From Ditylenchus dipsaci (lineage: Eukaryota; Nematoda; Chromadorea; Rhabditida; Anguinidae), in contig SADC01000927.1 of the NCBI GenBank assembly GCA_004194705.1, forward strand, positions 1 to 64,000: DNA of 64,000 nt, in the 5' to 3' direction. The stretch's first letter is position 1; each line of letters opens with the position of its first letter. Position numbers and translations under genes: made by a program. A model generated the notes under the pieces. It was not told where the DNA came from, did not search any database, and saw only the letters and a list, made by a program, of their open reading frames with translations. Positions 60,351-64,000 of the stretch are shown piece by piece.

Positions 60351-62190
60351 CCCCCCAACAAATCATTGAATTTCCTTATTTGACTTCCTCAAAAACTAAG
60401 TTCTTTTGCCGTCAGAAATGAGTGGAAAAGAGGTTGGTTTACAGGTTGCAACCTTTTTGAAAAAAAATGGCTAAAGTAGACATAAGCCGGTTTTTGTACA
60501 TTTTGCGTTGAGCAACCAACGAGTCAGCGATGGCTTTTTGGAGCACTTGCACTCCTTACTCGATTGCACCCGTCTTCCCAGTCAATCAACAGGGGGCCAA
60601 GGCATAAAAATAAAAAAAACCGACAGGGTAAAAATAAAGTTTTGGCTAACTACTCTATTTATGCCCTAACCCTGTGCTATAAAAAAAAATTTGTGGGTCA
60701 TAGAAACAGACTTGTGTGCTAAATTGAAATGTGCCCCCCCTCCCCCACTCACTTGACCTGAGCCTACCGGTCCACCCCCCTCCCCCATCACCCCCCAGAA
60801 AATCAGCTTGGGGACCAAGGTGATTTTTTTTTGAAAATTTTGAGTTTCTTTTTTTTACCTTTTAATATAACAGTCTCAAAAAACATTCATTTTGCATTTT
60901 TCAATCATTTTCATACAAAATAAAGGTAAAAAATAATAAACTCGAAAAATTTCAAAAAAAAATTGCTTTGGTCCCCAAACTGATTTTCTAAGGGACTCAG
61001 GTTCAAGTGCTACTCTTGTAGAGATGGGTTTCAGGTCTGGAAAATTCATATTTGGACAAAAAATTGTATGCTTAGATTAAAAAATTCTTGTGTGATAATT
61101 GACTTTTCGATTCTCAATTCTCATAATCGATTTCTCGAACCACAATGGTTTCTGATCTTAATTCTGGGAATTTTGAGCTTTTTTAATTTTTTGTTATTTC
61201 TAAGTGTGGTGGGAAAAAGCGAAAAGTTGTTGGAGGAATCCTTGCCCTCGAGCTATTTCCTCTTCTTTAGTGCCACCAACACAATAGAAATTGGCTTAAT
61301 AATACAGAGGAATGTGCGGCAGGCACAGCCATCTGCATTATAGCCACTACAAAGGCAGCTAATTTCAGAGAATTGCGTTTCACAAAACTTGGTAGTTTTG
61401 ATGGAAAATTTGTTTTTTTATATACGTAGATTGCTTAACTTTTTCAGCACAGTTTAACAGCAAGGGTTGCTCAAGTGTTCGTAGTCGGTTTATTTTCGAC
61501 TTCGCGACTGATTTTTTTATTGATAACCATTTTTGAGTCCTAACTTGTGCCAAACCGAAAAAAAGCAACAGAAAGTCCATGGCAAAAAAAAACTCTTCCA
61601 TATTCAGTCTACTCTTCTCGATATAGTATAGCCTTATTTTCAAAAAAAAGCTACACTATATCGAGAGGCGCGGGTCTTTTTCGGCAAAATTATTGCCATT
61701 TACGAAAACGAGCGGCGAAAACTGAATCCTTACGATGTTCTTGATTAGACTGACGAATCAGATTTTATAAAAGTTTTCAAAGTAGAAATAAAAGAACTGC
61801 CAGACCCCATCGAGAGTAGACTGTAGTGCCATATTTTGTTTTGCCACAATAAGTTTTTAGTAATACGTTGTATCATACAAGTTGTAAATAAGTTTTATAC
61901 TGTTTCTTCAGCCAATTGTTTACACGTTGAAGATCTATTAAAATATGCAAGATGTCAATTTCTTCAAAAGTTTAGAAAATTAGCGAAGTAGCCGCCACGA
62001 GTCGGCAATTCTCTTTTTTCCAAGTCAATCCGGCGTGTCAGTTATATTTTTGAACATTATTATTATCATCAAAGCTTTTTTTGTATTACGTGTCTCTATA
62101 CAGCAACATCCAAGATCCATCTTTCTCGTCAAAAATTTTCTCTTCTCAAAAAAAATTTTCCGATTCACAAAAGCGATAAGACTTATTTTT
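60351..62190. other. Gene-poor stretch with paired GACCAAGG words and a MITE
   Basis: 60595 and 60815-60970 carry GGGGACCAAGG words; the latter pair (CAGCTTGGGGACCAAGG and TTGGTCCCCAAACTG) bounds an AT-rich hairpin. 61195-61345 is a small non-repetitive island (GCCACTACAAAGGCAGC nearby). 61600-61835 is a CTCGATATAGTATAG-type MITE like the PSMA5 intron element. Confidence 0.5.
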
Positions 62191-62480
62191 TCCATCCTCA
62201 CACTCACTCCATTTCCTCAGGGTCCACATTGCTCAGCTGCTATAAAAAATCAGGCCGCAATTACACACGTCCCAGCTATAATTGCAGGCAGCAATAAAAC
62301 AAGAGGCAAAAAAGTTAGGCAGCAATAATAATTGCTCGAGTAAGGAGGACTCTTCACACTACCAAAAGAGGAAATCCCCACCTAGAGCTTGACGGTCTCT
62401 AACCTCTGCTGTTTATATAAACAAAGGGCACCTTGCTTTGGCCCTCAAGAACTGCAAGCAGGGCGCTTGATTTTGCCAGT
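62190..62480. promoter_or_regulatory. Candidate regulatory island 5, 5' of a candidate exon
   Basis: GGCAGCAATAAAACAAGAGG and GGCAGCAATAATAATTGC occur close together, with ATTACACACGTCCC. It lies just upstream of the candidate exon at 62627, so it could be promoter-proximal. Confidence 0.3.
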
Positions 62481-62626
62481 GTCTGTCGGGCAAAAAGTGT
62501 CTGAGAGTCAGTGGTCGGGTATTTGAGTGGCTGGTGGGGATAGCCCCTGGCCTATTTTATGTGCTTTATCCAGGCTGGCTTAGTAGTAGTAGTTAATGCC
62601 AGGAATTTGCCCTTTTATTGCTGTAG

Positions 62627-62729
62627 ATGAAGCTGAATGTGCTGATCCCAAAAAGGCCGTCTTTGGGGATCTGCGGCAAATCTCAGAGCGCTCCAGTAAC
62701 ACACTCCCGCTATACCTAATCGACTTGAG
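62627..62729 (+). CDS. Candidate internal exon, unknown protein
   Basis: A 103-bp block bounded by TTTTATTGCTGTAG and the donor GTAGGT. In the frame starting at its third base it is fully open: EAECADPKKAVFGDLRQISE then RSSNTLPLYLIDLR. The acceptor tract, donor and lack of repeats make a real exon plausible. I do not recognise the protein. It may belong to the same rightward gene as the zinc-cluster exon at the window edge. Confidence 0.35.
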
Positions 62730-62845
62730 GTAGGTTTTTCGAGATGGGATTGGAGAACATTATGGGATTGAAGAAATGAGAAACTAAAAAAGGTGCTGGA
62801 TCTCATTATTTGTGACTAACAAGTGACTCTCTGGTTTTTTTTCAT

Positions 62846-62949
62846 ATACGTATTTTCCTCTTATAGAAGCCCTCTCCTACTCTCCTAAGCCCCTAGAGGG
62901 CACCCAGAAAATAAAAGTCGCGGGACTTCTATTAGAGAGAATACGGTAC
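62846..62949. repeat. CCGTATTTCC-family MITE, minimal copy
   Basis: Left TACGTATTTTCCTCTTATAG, right GGGACTTCTATTAGAGAG then AATACGGTA. The word here is AGAAG(C/T)CC on the left and GGACTTCT on the right; no perfect left palindrome is present. Confidence 0.8.
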
Positions 62950-63624
62950 ACCATTCCAATTAGCGAGATAGAAGTGGTATTTTACATGTTGTCACGGACT
63001 TTAAGGACATAAAAAAGCATGCGCTCAAAAATTTTAGTTGATAGTTACATAGTTATCGAAACTATGTTTAACACTCGAAAAGCCATGCGTAGTAATTGCT
63101 GCGTCGGAAGCAGAATTTCACGCTCTACACGATGGTACTTTTATTTTTTTATTTAGACATAAATGTGCCGAGATATTAATGATTTAAAATTGGTCGAAAA
63201 CGGCCCTCCAAACAACAATTCGGTTGATTCATTCATGTGGTACTCACCCAATTTTACTTTTTCTAGACGTTTAGCATCTTAAAGTGATGGCATGAACAGG
63301 GCTATCGAATAGGTGCAAGCATCCAAGGCAGTAGTGGTTGAAATCCTGGACATATATGATTTATAGGCTAAAATCCAGATTTCTGAAAATCACAATCCAC
63401 TCACTAAAATCTCATAACTTTTCTCAGTGACCACTTCCAACCATTTTCTCAGGCTATCAGATAGCACAGCTTCAGGGCTACACAATGAGCACTAATAAGC
63501 CGTATGGTGAAGAAAAAATATTGCCAAAAGTCGATTTCCACTTCAGGGATTTGCTATCGTTCGGAATGCTAGATTTCAACCAAACATGAGGAATGTAAAG
63601 GCAAAACAACGACAAAACGAATAT

Positions 63625-64000
63625 CATTTTTCCAGCCAAATACATATGCAACGTCACAAAACAACAAACTCATCCACAGCTGGCAGACCAATTGATGACT
63701 GGACAAAAAGCAGAAAGAGCAAAATCGGAACACTGGATTGCAAAAACTTTTCGCAATATCAGGCCACTACGACAGGTTTGAGAAGAAATGCAACGTATTT
63801 ATTATCATTGAATTTATCTTCACAACAAAATGAATGCGACCACGAAAGAATCTCCAAGTGGTGCCATATCTGCAATAAGGTGGGAAGGGTGACCGCGTAC
63901 GCAGCTGCAGCAAATGTGAGAAACTTGCTTGTGAGACCACATCGTGGATCTAGTGCTTTGCACCAAGTGCAGCCGTGTGGAGAAGATGAGCATCTACATC
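63625..64000 (+). CDS. Partial exon(s) with C4-type zinc cluster, possibly RIM/rabphilin-like
   Basis: After a TTTTTCCAG acceptor the strand is open to the edge in one frame, but the cysteine pattern needs two one-base corrections: WCHICNK, then (after one extra G near 63890) DRVRSCSKCEKLACETT, then (near 63945) DLVLCTKCSRVEKMSIYI. The spacing C-x2-C-x11-C-x2-C-x4-C and a later C-x2-C preceded by hydrophobics resembles the FYVE-related finger of RIM and rabphilin, which act at synaptic vesicles with Rab3. One Cys pair of that domain is not visible. The gene continues beyond the window. Other C4 fingers are possible. Confidence 0.35.

Overview
The window reads as nuclear DNA of an AT-rich invertebrate animal. 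Its genes are interrupted by GT-AG introns, most short and some swollen by insertions. They encode animal housekeeping proteins, and the space between exons is packed with DNA transposons, foldback MITEs and minisatellites. No bacterial, organellar or viral gene set is visible. Several MITEs contain degenerate TTAGGC-like blocks, which faintly suggest nematode affinity, but the species cannot be fixed from the sequence.

Layout. 0.36-2.9 kb: a decayed Mutator-like (MULE) transposon with a FLYWCH finger and a transposase on the minus strand; its terminal repeats are minisatellites. 4.5-8.9 kb (+): a pyrroline-5-carboxylate reductase gene with a frameshift in exon 1, one recognisable segment missing, and a 1.56 kb hAT-type insertion in the large intron. 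9.3-11.8 kb (+): an intact seven-exon LARP7-like gene (405 codons) that ends before the usual C-terminal RRM. 12.8-39.2 kb (-): three tandem DUF4140/DUF4139 (mucoidy-inhibitor-like) paralogues A, B and C, with a small unknown basic-protein gene between A and B. 43.1-43.4 kb (-): a hAT-like transposase fragment. 43.9-45.6 kb (-): an intact six-exon proteasome alpha-5 gene (248 codons). 45.6-62.6 kb: a gene-poor stretch of repeats separated by islands of non-repetitive, motif-rich DNA. 62.6-64 kb (+): candidate exons, the last with a C4-type zinc cluster like that of RIM/rabphilin proteins, running off the window.

The genes do not form a pathway: proline synthesis, small-RNA binding, an uncharacterised paralogue array and the proteasome simply sit side by side. 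PSMA5 and the LARP7-like gene are open through every exon. The three DUF4139 copies and the reductase carry many one-base indels, mostly in homopolymers, and copies A and B often break at different places. Either the duplicates are decaying, or short-read polishing failed in near-identical sequence.

The most unusual material is in the mobile DNA: two minisatellite-ended elements with 9-bp target duplications, and a MITE family with CCGTATTTCC-type ends in which each copy carries its own private word, repeated at both ends and usually as a palindrome inside the left end.
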